From assembly GCA_937863465.1 (NCBI GenBank), contig CALMFG010000119.1, positions 1 through 37,592 on the forward strand: a DNA stretch of 37,592 nucleotides. Direction: 5' to 3'. The DNA is from an uncultured Clostridia bacterium. GTDB taxonomy: Bacteria; Bacillota; Clostridia; Christensenellales; CALMFG01. Within the stretch, counting starts at the first letter, position 1. Each line of letters starts with the position of its first letter. Below the pieces are notes generated by a model. That model had not been told where the DNA came from and searched no databases. It saw only the letters and a program-made list of their open reading frames with translations. The position numbers were made by a program, and so were the translations under genes. Below, piece after piece: positions 14,835 through 23,111 of this stretch.

Positions 14835-17045
14835 ATGATTAACAACAATGTGTTTGAAACAGAATTCGGGGGTCGTAAGCTGATTGTCGAATCGGGAAAA
14901 TACGCGATGCAGACCAACGGTACATGTATTGTCAAGTGCGGCGATACACAGGTGATGGTCAATGTGACATCCAGCAAGGAGCCCAGAGAGGGCGCAGACT
15001 TTTTCCCGCTTAGTGTGGAGTTTGAAGAAAAAATGTATTCGGTCGGAAAAATCCCCGGCGGATTTTTGAAGAAAGAAGGCCGTCCGAGCGAGCAGGCCAT
15101 TCTTTCCTGCCGTCTGATTGACCGTCCGCTTCGGCCTTTGTTCCCCAAGGGCTTTTACAACGATGTGCAGGTAGTCGCCACCGTTTTGTCGGTGGAGCAC
15201 GACATCCCGCCGGTGGTCTATGCCATGATCGGATCATCGGTTGCCTTAAGCATCTCGGATCTGCCTTTCATGGGACCAACAGGTACGGTGGCGGTCGGTA
15301 TGGTGGACGGCGAGTACATCATCAACCCCAATCTGGAACAGCGTGAAGCTTCTAGTTTGGAACTGACGGTCTCGGGTACAAAAGACGCGGTGATGATGGT
15401 GGAAGCGGGCGCCAGCGAAGTGTCGGAAGAGCAGATGCTGAACGCGATTTTACTGGCACATGAAGAGATTAAAAAAGTGGTTGCGTTTATTGAGGACATT
15501 CAAGCAAAAATCGGCAAACCCAAAGTGGAACCGATTATCTATAAACCCAATGCAGAAGTAGACGCCAAGGTCCGCGAATTTGCGCAGGACAAAGTGGTCT
15601 GGAGTATGGACACCTTTGACCGTATTGAGCGCGAAGCACGTCAGGATCAGGTTAAAAAAGAGACGATTGAACGGTTCGCTGAAGAATATCCGGGCAGTGC
15701 CGTGGATGTGGATAACGTGCTGTATGCCATGACCAAGAAGGTTATGCGCGAAAAGATTCTGAACGACGGTGTCCGTCCGGACGGCAGAAAAACCGATGAA
15801 ATCCGGCCCATCTGGTGCGAAGTCGGCGTTCTGCCCAGAACGCATGGTTCGGCGGTATTCACGCGCGGTCTGACTCAGGCCATGACCATCACCACATTGG
15901 CTCCGCTGACCGAAGGACAAAAGATTGACGGCATCAGCGAGATGGTGTTTAAACGCTATATGCACGCATACAACTTCCCGCCGTATTCCACGGGCGAAGC
16001 CAAGATGATGCGTTCAGCTTCCCGCCGCGAAATTGGACACGGCGCGCTATCCGAGCGTTCCATTGCGCCAATTCTGCCCAGCGAAGAAGATTTTCCGTAC
16101 GCCATCCGTACCGTGGCCGAGATTCTGTCGTCCAACGGTTCCACATCACAGGCGTCGGTTTGCTCGTCCACGCTTTCACTGATGGACGCGGGCGTACCGA
16201 TTAAAGCGCCGGTCGCGGGTATTGCGATGGGCCTCATCAAAGACGAGGAAGCAGGCAAGCTTTCCGTGCTTTCGGACATTCAGGGTTTGGAAGACTTCCT
16301 CGGCGACATGGACTTTAAGGTCGCGGGTACCGCCAACGGTATCACCGCGATTCAGATGGATATCAAAATCAAGGGCATCGGCGAAGCGATTTTAAAGCAG
16401 GCGCTGGAACAGGCTCGCCTTGGCAGACTGTTTATCCTTGGCAAGATGCTGGAAGTGCTGGATAAGCCGCGCGCCGAAATCAGCGCATACGCGCCTAAGA
16501 TCATCCAGTTCTCGATTGACCCGGAGAAAATCCGTGAGGTCATTGGAACCGGCGGCAAGACCATCAACAAGATTATCGACGAAACCGGCGTTAAGATTGA
16601 TATCGAAGACGACGGACGTGTGTTTATCGCTACACCCGATTCCGAAGCCGCAGCAAAAGCCAGAAAAATCATCGAAGCGATTGTGAAGGATATCGAAGTG
16701 GGCGACGCATTTGAAGGCAAAGTGGTCCGTATCATGGACTTTGGCGCATTCATCGAGCTGGCGCCCGGCAAGGACGGTCTTTTACACATCTCCAAGCTGG
16801 CCAACGAGCATGTCAAGAAGGTGGAGGACGTTGTCAACATCGGCGATACCGTTCCCGTCAAGGTTCAGGAAATCGACCGTCAGGGCCGCGTGAATCTGGT
16901 GAGAACCGATTTGCCGCCGAGACCGCCGCGTGAACAAAAAGAAGGCGAAGAAGCGCCGAGAAGCCATGACCACGACAATAACCGCACAACCGGCTACAAA
17001 CCGAGACCGAGAACGCAGAAGAAGTTCGATAAGCCGAGAAGCTAA
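14835..17045 (+). CDS. pnp: Polyribonucleotide nucleotidyltransferase (PNPase)
   Basis: Phosphorolytic 3'-5' exoribonuclease of mRNA decay, 736 residues. Two RNase PH-like cores are separated by an alpha-helical domain (around 215-310). The second core carries AMTITTLAPLTEGQ, SRREIGHGALSERSI and GDMDFKVAGT. A KH domain follows (from about 558, with IGTGGKTINKIIDETG), then an S1 domain (about 622-690), then a short basic tail rich in Pro, Arg and Lys. The ATG follows GAGGAGG. It forms the rpsO-pnp unit and ends in a strong terminator. Confidence 0.98.
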   Translation: MINNNVFETEFGGRKLIVESGKYAMQTNGTCIVKCGDTQVMVNVTSSKEPREGADFFPLSVEFEEKMYSVGKIPGGFLKKEGRPSEQAILSCRLIDRPLRPLFPKGFYNDVQVVATVLSVEHDIPPVVYAMIGSSVALSISDLPFMGPTGTVAVGMVDGEYIINPNLEQREASSLELTVSGTKDAVMMVEAGASEVSEEQMLNAILLAHEEIKKVVAFIEDIQAKIGKPKVEPIIYKPNAEVDAKVREFAQDKVVWSMDTFDRIEREARQDQVKKETIERFAEEYPGSAVDVDNVLYAMTKKVMREKILNDGVRPDGRKTDEIRPIWCEVGVLPRTHGSAVFTRGLTQAMTITTLAPLTEGQKIDGISEMVFKRYMHAYNFPPYSTGEAKMMRSASRREIGHGALSERSIAPILPSEEDFPYAIRTVAEILSSNGSTSQASVCSSTLSLMDAGVPIKAPVAGIAMGLIKDEEAGKLSVLSDIQGLEDFLGDMDFKVAGTANGITAIQMDIKIKGIGEAILKQALEQARLGRLFILGKMLEVLDKPRAEISAYAPKIIQFSIDPEKIREVIGTGGKTINKIIDETGVKIDIEDDGRVFIATPDSEAAAKARKIIEAIVKDIEVGDAFEGKVVRIMDFGAFIELAPGKDGLLHISKLANEHVKKVEDVVNIGDTVPVKVQEIDRQGRVNLVRTDLPPRPPREQKEGEEAPRSHDHDNNRTTGYKPRPRTQKKFDKPRS

Positions 17046-17060
17046 AGAAAACAAAAAAAT

Positions 17061-17090
17061 AAGGCTGGATAAACCCAGCCTTTTGTTTTG
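17061..17090. terminator. Bidirectional terminator after pnp
   Basis: An 8-bp perfect stem AAGGCTGG/CCAGCCTT (17061-17068 with 17075-17082) has a T-rich stretch after it and an A run at 17053-17059 before it. It sits between pnp and the convergent methyltransferase gene and can serve both. Confidence 0.88.
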
Positions 17091-17097
17091 CTTAAAA

Positions 17098-18639
17098 TTA
17101 GCGGATGCGCTTGATGATGAACAGGGTAGGGTATAGCCCGCCCGCTTCAAAGAGGATTTCGTCCACCAGCTCGAACTTCATATCACCCTTGATGAGGTTT
17201 TTTAAGAAAACCTTTTGATTGGTGTAGAGAAAAGCATATCCGCCGATCTTCAGGAGGGTTTTTAATTGCTGAATGAATCCGGCATATAGTTTTTCGTTCT
17301 CTTTGGTGTCCGAAACGCGCCGCCCGAACGGCATATTTGAAATCACCTCATCAAATTCCTGATTGAGTTCAGCTTCTAAAATATCGCTGACCAAAAAGGC
17401 GATGGGGATGTCTTCGTTTAGGAAATTGGTTTTGGCCATATAGACAGCGTCTTTTTTGATATCCACGCCGACCAACTCCTCGCAAGGCATAATCGCGTCC
17501 CGTTCATACAAAAGCGTGCCTGTGCCGCAGAACGGGTCTAAAACGGTCGCGTCTTCGGTAAGGTAGGGCAGTATGGCGCGCATCATATTGGCCGCGATGA
17601 CCGGATTAATCGAAGCAGGCAGTGTTTTTTTGCGATAAGCGAAACGTGTGTCCAGACTGGGTACGCAGGCGAAAGCCAGAACCGTACTCTTCTGAAAAAT
17701 CAGACGAAGTTCAAACTGATAGTTGGATGGGCTGGACGAAAGCGCGGTTTTTTCGGAAGCGGCGACTAAAGCGTTCATCGTCTCTGTCTTTTCAGCCGGA
17801 TTTAAATACCTTAAGTCAAAGCGGAATTGGGTGGCTTTCGGGCCAAAGACTTCGCGGATACGGGAAAAAACATCCGCGATATAGCTGTGCAGAGCATCCC
17901 GTTGATAGGATCCAAGGTCGATCAGCGCCTCAAAAAAACAGCGGAAAGCAAAGACATCAGAATAGTTTTCGGTATGAATCTCTAAAGCGTCAGAAATTTT
18001 TGTTGAAACCGCAAAAGACATACCAGACTCGGTCAGCTCATTTTTCAGCGCTTCGGGCGTTTCGGCGGGATAGGTCAGAAGAACAGTATTGCCTTTTAAA
18101 GCAACGTCCAGGATGGGCTCGGCTTTTCTCAGGCTGGATAAAGCCTTTTTCTGCGCCGCCACTTCTTTCACAAGGTGCTTTTCCTCGGCGGATTTAGGCT
18201 GGTACGCGGACAAAAACTCATAGGCTTCTTTGGCATAATCCGTGTACCCCAAGGCCAGAATCAGCGATTCCAGTACAAATTCGGTGTTTTCTTTTTCAAT
18301 GGCGCGAATGAGTACGCCCGCATAGCGCTTGTTGTTGGCTTCGCCGAGCAGCTTGGCCGCGCTTTTGCGCAGTTTTGGGTCGTCCGAGCTTAAGAGATTT
18401 TCGGATACAGCGGGGGAAAGGATATCGAAAATTTTGTTTTTAAATTTCTCTTTGTTGGCCGCGTCACAAAGTACAGCGAGCGCCGAGCGTTTGAGCTCTT
18501 TTTCGGAAGCCTCGTCTTTTAAGCATTCAAAAAGCGCCGGAATGATATTCTTCTGATCCAGAATCAAATCCAAACGCGGTTTTCTTTCGGCGGGAGTCCG
18601 TGCGGCGTAGCCGCTGATGAGGGATAAATTATTCGGCAT
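17098..18639 (-). CDS. HEAT-repeat protein fused to a Trm11/RlmL-like (UPF0020) methyltransferase
   Basis: The 513-residue protein has two parts. Residues about 20-160 are helical repeats of HEAT type (ALFECLKDE, KRSALAVLCDAAN, LRKSAAKLLGEANN, LILALGYTDYAKEA). The C-terminal third is an S-adenosylmethionine-dependent methyltransferase of the UPF0020/Trm11 class: RFAYRKKTLPASINPVIAANM, then DPFCGTGTLLYE (368-379), VGVDIKKDA, and NMPFGRR (435-441) in place of the usual NPPY-type catalytic motif. A THUMP-like domain may occupy the middle. Members methylate guanine in tRNA or rRNA; the target here is unknown. Its ATG overlaps the murG stop (TAATG), so translation is probably coupled. Confidence 0.82.
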   Translation of the reverse strand: MPNNLSLISGYAARTPAERKPRLDLILDQKNIIPALFECLKDEASEKELKRSALAVLCDAANKEKFKNKIFDILSPAVSENLLSSDDPKLRKSAAKLLGEANNKRYAGVLIRAIEKENTEFVLESLILALGYTDYAKEAYEFLSAYQPKSAEEKHLVKEVAAQKKALSSLRKAEPILDVALKGNTVLLTYPAETPEALKNELTESGMSFAVSTKISDALEIHTENYSDVFAFRCFFEALIDLGSYQRDALHSYIADVFSRIREVFGPKATQFRFDLRYLNPAEKTETMNALVAASEKTALSSSPSNYQFELRLIFQKSTVLAFACVPSLDTRFAYRKKTLPASINPVIAANMMRAILPYLTEDATVLDPFCGTGTLLYERDAIMPCEELVGVDIKKDAVYMAKTNFLNEDIPIAFLVSDILEAELNQEFDEVISNMPFGRRVSDTKENEKLYAGFIQQLKTLLKIGGYAFLYTNQKVFLKNLIKGDMKFELVDEILFEAGGLYPTLFIIKRIR

Positions 18640-19712
18640 TATTTTTTAATCACCGACTTGATGGCGGCAATGATGCGTTCGCTGGCCTGGCTGGCGTGCG
18701 CTTTTTCCATCTCGGTTTTATAATTCTGCCGGTTAATATAGAGTTGGTTAATATGCGAAATCAGCGTATCGGGGGTCAAATCTTCCTGATAGAGAACATC
18801 CGACCATCCGTGCGCAAAGAAGTGTTCGGCGTTTAAAATTTGGTCGCCACGGCTGGCTGAGCGCGGCAGGGGAATGAGCAGAGCCGGAAGATTCAATGCC
18901 AGAAGCTCGAAGATGGCGTTGGCGCCCGCGCGCGAAAGCACGATATCCGACAGCGCAAACAGATGTTTTAGGTCCTCTTCGACGAAACCAAAGGCCTTGT
19001 AGCCTTTGAGTTGATCAAATTCGGGCTTAAGGTTATTCTGTCCGCGAAGATGGACGATGTTGAAGGTATTAAGCAGGGCGGTCAGCGCCTCATCCACCGC
19101 GTCATTGACAGCGACCGCACCCTGAGAGCCGCACATGATCAAGAGCACGGGCTTATCGTCCTTAAAGCCGCACAGAGCCTTGCCCGCTTCCTTGCTGCCG
19201 GAAAACAGCTCTTTTCGAACCGGCGTACCCGTGTAAACCGCTTCTTTTTTCTTGATATGCGCCAATGTGGGCTCAAACGAGACGCAGACCTTGTCGCACC
19301 GCGGAATTGCAACCTTGTTGGCGAGGCCGGGTGTGATGTCGGATTCGTGCAAAACCGCCGGAATACCCAGCAGTTTGGCCGCAAAAACGACGGGAACGGT
19401 CACATAGCCGCCCTTGGAAAAAACCACCTTGGGTTTCAGTTTAATCAGGATTTTGATTGATTGGAAAAAGCCGTAGACCACTTTGATGGGGTCCTTGATG
19501 TTCTGCCAGGAGAGATAGCGCCGAAGTTTTCCGGCTTTGATGGTATGATAATTGGTCGGCTTAAGGTAAGGATCCACCAGCCAGTGCTCCATGCCGTCAT
19601 AAGTGCCGATATAGTGAATTTCGAAGTCTTTTTTTAAATCCGGTATCAGCGCGATATTCGGCATCACATGCCCCGCTGTTCCACCACCGGTCAAAACAAT
19701 ATTATGCTTCAT
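18639..19712 (-). CDS. murG: UDP-N-acetylglucosamine:lipid I N-acetylglucosaminyltransferase
   Basis: Adds GlcNAc to lipid I to make lipid II on the inner face of the membrane; 357 residues, GT-B fold. Motifs are GGGTAGH (9-15), the SKGGYVTVPVVFAAKLLGIPA region, HESDITPGLAN, CGSQGAVAVND, and the nucleotide-sugar site SRAGANAIFELLALNLPALLIPLP. The ATG has AGGGGA upstream. It is not in a dcw cluster; instead it is paired with the HEAT-methyltransferase gene, whose ATG overlaps its stop. The spelling of several motifs fits the Firmicutes MurT/MurG2-like branch as well as classical MurG, so a second copy elsewhere cannot be excluded. Confidence 0.9.
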   Translation of the reverse strand: MKHNIVLTGGGTAGHVMPNIALIPDLKKDFEIHYIGTYDGMEHWLVDPYLKPTNYHTIKAGKLRRYLSWQNIKDPIKVVYGFFQSIKILIKLKPKVVFSKGGYVTVPVVFAAKLLGIPAVLHESDITPGLANKVAIPRCDKVCVSFEPTLAHIKKKEAVYTGTPVRKELFSGSKEAGKALCGFKDDKPVLLIMCGSQGAVAVNDAVDEALTALLNTFNIVHLRGQNNLKPEFDQLKGYKAFGFVEEDLKHLFALSDIVLSRAGANAIFELLALNLPALLIPLPRSASRGDQILNAEHFFAHGWSDVLYQEDLTPDTLISHINQLYINRQNYKTEMEKAHASQASERIIAAIKSVIKK

Positions 19713-19818
19713 AATCTTCCCCTGTATGCGTTAACCCAGTTATTTTACCACAATTCGCAATAAAAAGCTTGAATGAATCGCGGCAGGATGGGCAGTGTTT
19801 CTAGATGCAAACGTAGCA

Positions 19819-19846
19819 ATTATAGCATACTTAAGCGTGTTTGAAA
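19819..19846 (-). promoter_or_regulatory. Candidate murG promoter
   Basis: On the minus strand a consensus TATAAT (19824-19819) has TTTCAA (19846-19841) 16 bases before it, about 105 bases upstream of the murG ATG. The -10 box is convincing; the -35 box is weak. Confidence 0.4.
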
Positions 19847-19877
19847 CCCAAAATATTGTGTTTTTAAAGGCTAAAGG

Positions 19878-19906
19878 TTGAATTCGCACCAGAAATTATA
19901 TAGAAT
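19878..19906 (+). promoter_or_regulatory. Candidate promoter of the ECF S-component/mutSL unit
   Basis: TTGAAT (19878-19883), 17 bases, TAGAAT (19901-19906), 47 bases ahead of the TTG start at 19953. No riboswitch fold that would reveal the transporter's vitamin was recognised in the leader. Confidence 0.5.
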
Positions 19907-19952
19907 AATTTGATAAAAGGTTTTTAAACATCAACTTAATAGGAGAAGAGAT

Positions 19953-20462
19953 TTGGAAGAGCAGAGAAAAACATTAAGACAAATGGTTCTGGCGGGAATA
20001 TTCGCGGCACTGATTTTTGTCATCACTTATTTTATTAAAATACCGCTCCCCGCGGTGACGCGCGGCGCGTATATCAATCTCGGCGATACCGCGATTTATA
20101 TTGTGGCTTCGCTGATCAATCCTCTGTACGCGATGTTTGCGGCGGGTATCGGTTCAGCGATGGCTGATGTGGCCTACGGCGGCGGCATCTACATTCCGGC
20201 AACACTGGTCATCAAGGGCTTAATGGGTTGGGTCGCGGCCATCATTGCGCGTCAGGGTAAGTTCGGCGCGTACATCATCTCTTGCGTGGTGGCGGGCATC
20301 ATCATGTTGGCGGGATACGGCCTGTTTGAAACCGCTGTCTTTGGCCTAAAAACCGCATTAGCTTCGTCTGTCTACAACCTCATCCAGCTTGCGGGCGGCG
20401 TTATCGCTGCGCTACCGTTTTATGTGGCGATTCAGCGAATCAAAGCGGCAGAAAAACTCTAA
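19953..20462 (+). CDS. ECF transporter S component (substrate-binding membrane protein)
   Basis: 169 residues with five or six hydrophobic helices, resembling the ECF-ribofla_trS-like group of S components. The helix-1 motif is LAGIFAALIFVITYFIKIPLP, followed by NLGDTAIYIVASLINPLYAM, GSAMADVAYGG and the GxY/F-rich later helices. Such proteins bind a vitamin or small metabolite and dock onto a shared EcfA-EcfA'-EcfT energising module encoded elsewhere. The substrate is not inferable: there is no riboswitch and no biosynthetic neighbour. The start is TTG, set by AGGAG 7 bases upstream. It precedes mutS by 24 bases and may be cotranscribed. Confidence 0.85.
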   Translation: MEEQRKTLRQMVLAGIFAALIFVITYFIKIPLPAVTRGAYINLGDTAIYIVASLINPLYAMFAAGIGSAMADVAYGGGIYIPATLVIKGLMGWVAAIIARQGKFGAYIISCVVAGIIMLAGYGLFETAVFGLKTALASSVYNLIQLAGGVIAALPFYVAIQRIKAAEKL

Positions 20463-20486
20463 AACAATCAACTTTTTTACGGGTGA

Positions 20487-23102
20487 ATGATGGAACTTAA
20501 AAATATCGAAAATATTTCGCCCATGATGCGGCAGTATCTCGACGTGAAAGAAAAGCATCAGGACTGCATCGTCTTTTTTCGTCTCGGCGATTTTTACGAG
20601 ATGTTTTTTGAAGACGCGTTATTGGCGTCCCGGGAGCTCGAAATTGCACTGACCGGACGGGACTGCGGGCTGGAAAAGCGCGCGCCCATGTGCGGCGTGC
20701 CCTTCCATTCGGCGGAGCGGTATATCGACCGGCTGATTAAAAAAGGCTACAAAGTAGCCATCGTTGAGCAGATGCAGGAGCCCGGCCCGGGCGTTAAGCT
20801 CGTCGAGCGCGATGTGGTGCGCATCGTCACGCCGGGTACGATGACCGAGAACGCCAGCTTGAATGAAAAAGAGAATAACTTCATTCTGTCGCTGGTTTTT
20901 GACGGCGGAAAATTCGGCTTTGCGTATTCGGACGTATCCACCGGCGCTTTTTATGCCGGCGAAAAAGAGCTGGATGCGGCGTATTTTACCCTGATGGATG
21001 AACTGCATCGTATCAATCCGAATGAAGTCATCATCAGTGCCAAGGACGATGCGTTTATCCCCATCGTGCGGGATTTTTTTAAGAACAAATCTCCGCTGGT
21101 CAGCCCGTACCCCGACTGGGCCTATGAACCTGAATTTGCGAAAGAATGCGTGTTGCGGCATTTTAAAGTGAAGTCTCTGGATGCGCTGGGCGCGTTCGGC
21201 CTTACCGCGGCGGTTTCGGCGGCGGGCGGACTTTTGGAATACCTGAAAGAAACGCAGAAGATATCGCTGGCGCAGATCAACACGCTGACCGTCAGCCAGA
21301 ACAAAGCCTACATGTTTCTGGATATGTCCACGCGGCGGAATCTGGAACTGACCCAAACCATTCGGGAGGGGAGCGAGAAGGGGTCGCTTTTGTGGGTGCT
21401 GGACAAAACCAAAACCGCGATGGGCGCAAGGATGCTGAAAGCGTGGATTGGACAGCCTTTACAAAACGTTGATGATATCAATGCGCGGCTGGACGGCGTT
21501 TCGGCGTTTAGGGATGACGCTGGGCTTCGGGACGGCGTCCGCGAGGAACTGACACATGTTTACGACCTTGAACGTCTGGCGACACGCATCGCCTACGGCA
21601 CCATCGACCCGAAATCGTGCATCGCGCTAAAGAAATCCATCGAAAATATTCCGACCGTTAAAGAGAAGCTTAAAACTAGCGAATGCAAGACTTTAAAACA
21701 GATTGACAGCGGCATCGACGATTTATCCGACCTTTATGTATTGCTCAATTCGGCTGTGATGGACGAACCGAATTTGAATATCAAAGAAGGCGGCATCATC
21801 AAGGATGGCTATGACACGGCGGTGGATGAATACCGCGACGCGATTAAAAACGGCGATCAGTGGATTTCCGAAATTGAGGAAAAAGAGCGCGAAGCGACCG
21901 GAATTAAAAACTTAAAAATCGGTTACAACCGGATATTCGGCTATTATATCGAGGTGACCAAGTCTTATTTGGAGATGGTGCCCTATCGATACAGCCGAAA
22001 GCAGACGCTGGCGGCCTGTGAGCGGTTTATCACGCCCGAGCTTAAGGACATTGAGACCAAAAAGCTCTCGGCCTCCGAGAAGTGCGAAAAGCGGGAATAT
22101 GAGCTGTTTTGTGCGCTGCGCGAAGAGATTTTGGCCTACATATCGCGCATCCAGACCACAGCCAAGGGCATCGCTGAAATCGATGTACTACAGTCTCTGG
22201 CGCTGACCGCGCTGGAAAACCGATATACCCGACCATTGTTTACCAACGACGGCGTCATCGAAATCGCCGAAGGGCGGCACCCGGTGGTGGAAAAAATCAT
22301 CAAGGATTCGTTCGTCCCGAATGATACGTATCTGGACACCAACGAAAACAGAACGCTGGTCATCACCGGCCCGAATATGGCGGGGAAGTCCACCTATATG
22401 CGGCAGGTGGGACTCATCGTACTGATGGCGCATATCGGTTCGTTTGTTCCAGCGGGAGCTTTAAAAACCGCGGTGGTGGACCGTATATTCACGCGCGTGG
22501 GGGCCATGGATGACCTTTCGTCCGGCCAGTCCACATTTATGGTGGAGATGAACGAGGTCAGCAACATCTTAAGAAATGCAACACAAAACAGTTTGCTGAT
22601 TCTGGACGAAATCGGGCGCGGCACATCCACACTGGACGGGCTCTCCATCGCCTGGGCGGTGACCGAGCACGTCAACGACAAAAGCTTACTGGGCGCAAAA
22701 ACCATGTTCGCGACGCACTACCACGAATTGACCGAACTGGAACAGCGCCTTGACGGCGTCAAGAACTACCGCGTGACCGTCAAGGAGTTTGAGGACACCG
22801 TGGTGTTTTTGCACAAAATAGAGCGCGGCGGCACCGATCGCTCATTCGGCATCGAAGTGGCTAAATTGGCTGGTTTGCCGAACAAGGTGGTCATCCGGGC
22901 AAAAAATATTTTGGAAGCGCTCTCCAAAACGCATATCTTAGGTCAGGATACATCCAAAATTCATGACACGGTGAAGGATGCGCCTGAAATCGATTATGCG
23001 GCAAAAAGTGTGGTGGAAGCGCTGAGAAATATGGATGTAGAAGAGTTATCGCCCAAACAGGCACTGGACAAGCTGTTTGAGCTAAAAAACAAACTGGATT
23101 AG
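20487..23102 (+). CDS. mutS: DNA mismatch repair protein MutS
   Basis: Mismatch-recognising ATPase, 871 residues. The N-terminal mismatch-binding domain has the FFRLGDFYEMFFEDA motif with the Phe-x-Glu wedge (FYE). The C-terminal ABC-type ATPase has GPNMAGKST (from residue 628), the signature region STFMVEMNEVSNIL, the Walker B LLILDEIGRGTST and the FATHYHELTELE switch. A C-terminal tail (RNMDVEELSPKQALDKLFEL) resembles the dimer/tetramer-forming region. Two adjacent ATGs (20487 and 20490) are possible starts; the weak GGGTGA site does not decide between them. mutL follows after 9 bases. Confidence 0.98.
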   Translation: MMELKNIENISPMMRQYLDVKEKHQDCIVFFRLGDFYEMFFEDALLASRELEIALTGRDCGLEKRAPMCGVPFHSAERYIDRLIKKGYKVAIVEQMQEPGPGVKLVERDVVRIVTPGTMTENASLNEKENNFILSLVFDGGKFGFAYSDVSTGAFYAGEKELDAAYFTLMDELHRINPNEVIISAKDDAFIPIVRDFFKNKSPLVSPYPDWAYEPEFAKECVLRHFKVKSLDALGAFGLTAAVSAAGGLLEYLKETQKISLAQINTLTVSQNKAYMFLDMSTRRNLELTQTIREGSEKGSLLWVLDKTKTAMGARMLKAWIGQPLQNVDDINARLDGVSAFRDDAGLRDGVREELTHVYDLERLATRIAYGTIDPKSCIALKKSIENIPTVKEKLKTSECKTLKQIDSGIDDLSDLYVLLNSAVMDEPNLNIKEGGIIKDGYDTAVDEYRDAIKNGDQWISEIEEKEREATGIKNLKIGYNRIFGYYIEVTKSYLEMVPYRYSRKQTLAACERFITPELKDIETKKLSASEKCEKREYELFCALREEILAYISRIQTTAKGIAEIDVLQSLALTALENRYTRPLFTNDGVIEIAEGRHPVVEKIIKDSFVPNDTYLDTNENRTLVITGPNMAGKSTYMRQVGLIVLMAHIGSFVPAGALKTAVVDRIFTRVGAMDDLSSGQSTFMVEMNEVSNILRNATQNSLLILDEIGRGTSTLDGLSIAWAVTEHVNDKSLLGAKTMFATHYHELTELEQRLDGVKNYRVTVKEFEDTVVFLHKIERGGTDRSFGIEVAKLAGLPNKVVIRAKNILEALSKTHILGQDTSKIHDTVKDAPEIDYAAKSVVEALRNMDVEELSPKQALDKLFELKNKLD

Positions 23103-23111
23103 AGGAAAACG

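Noticed and set aside
19713-19952. Riboswitch upstream of the ECF S component
   Set aside because: No TPP, FMN, cobalamin or folate-type conserved core could be recognised, and no terminator hairpin precedes the gene.
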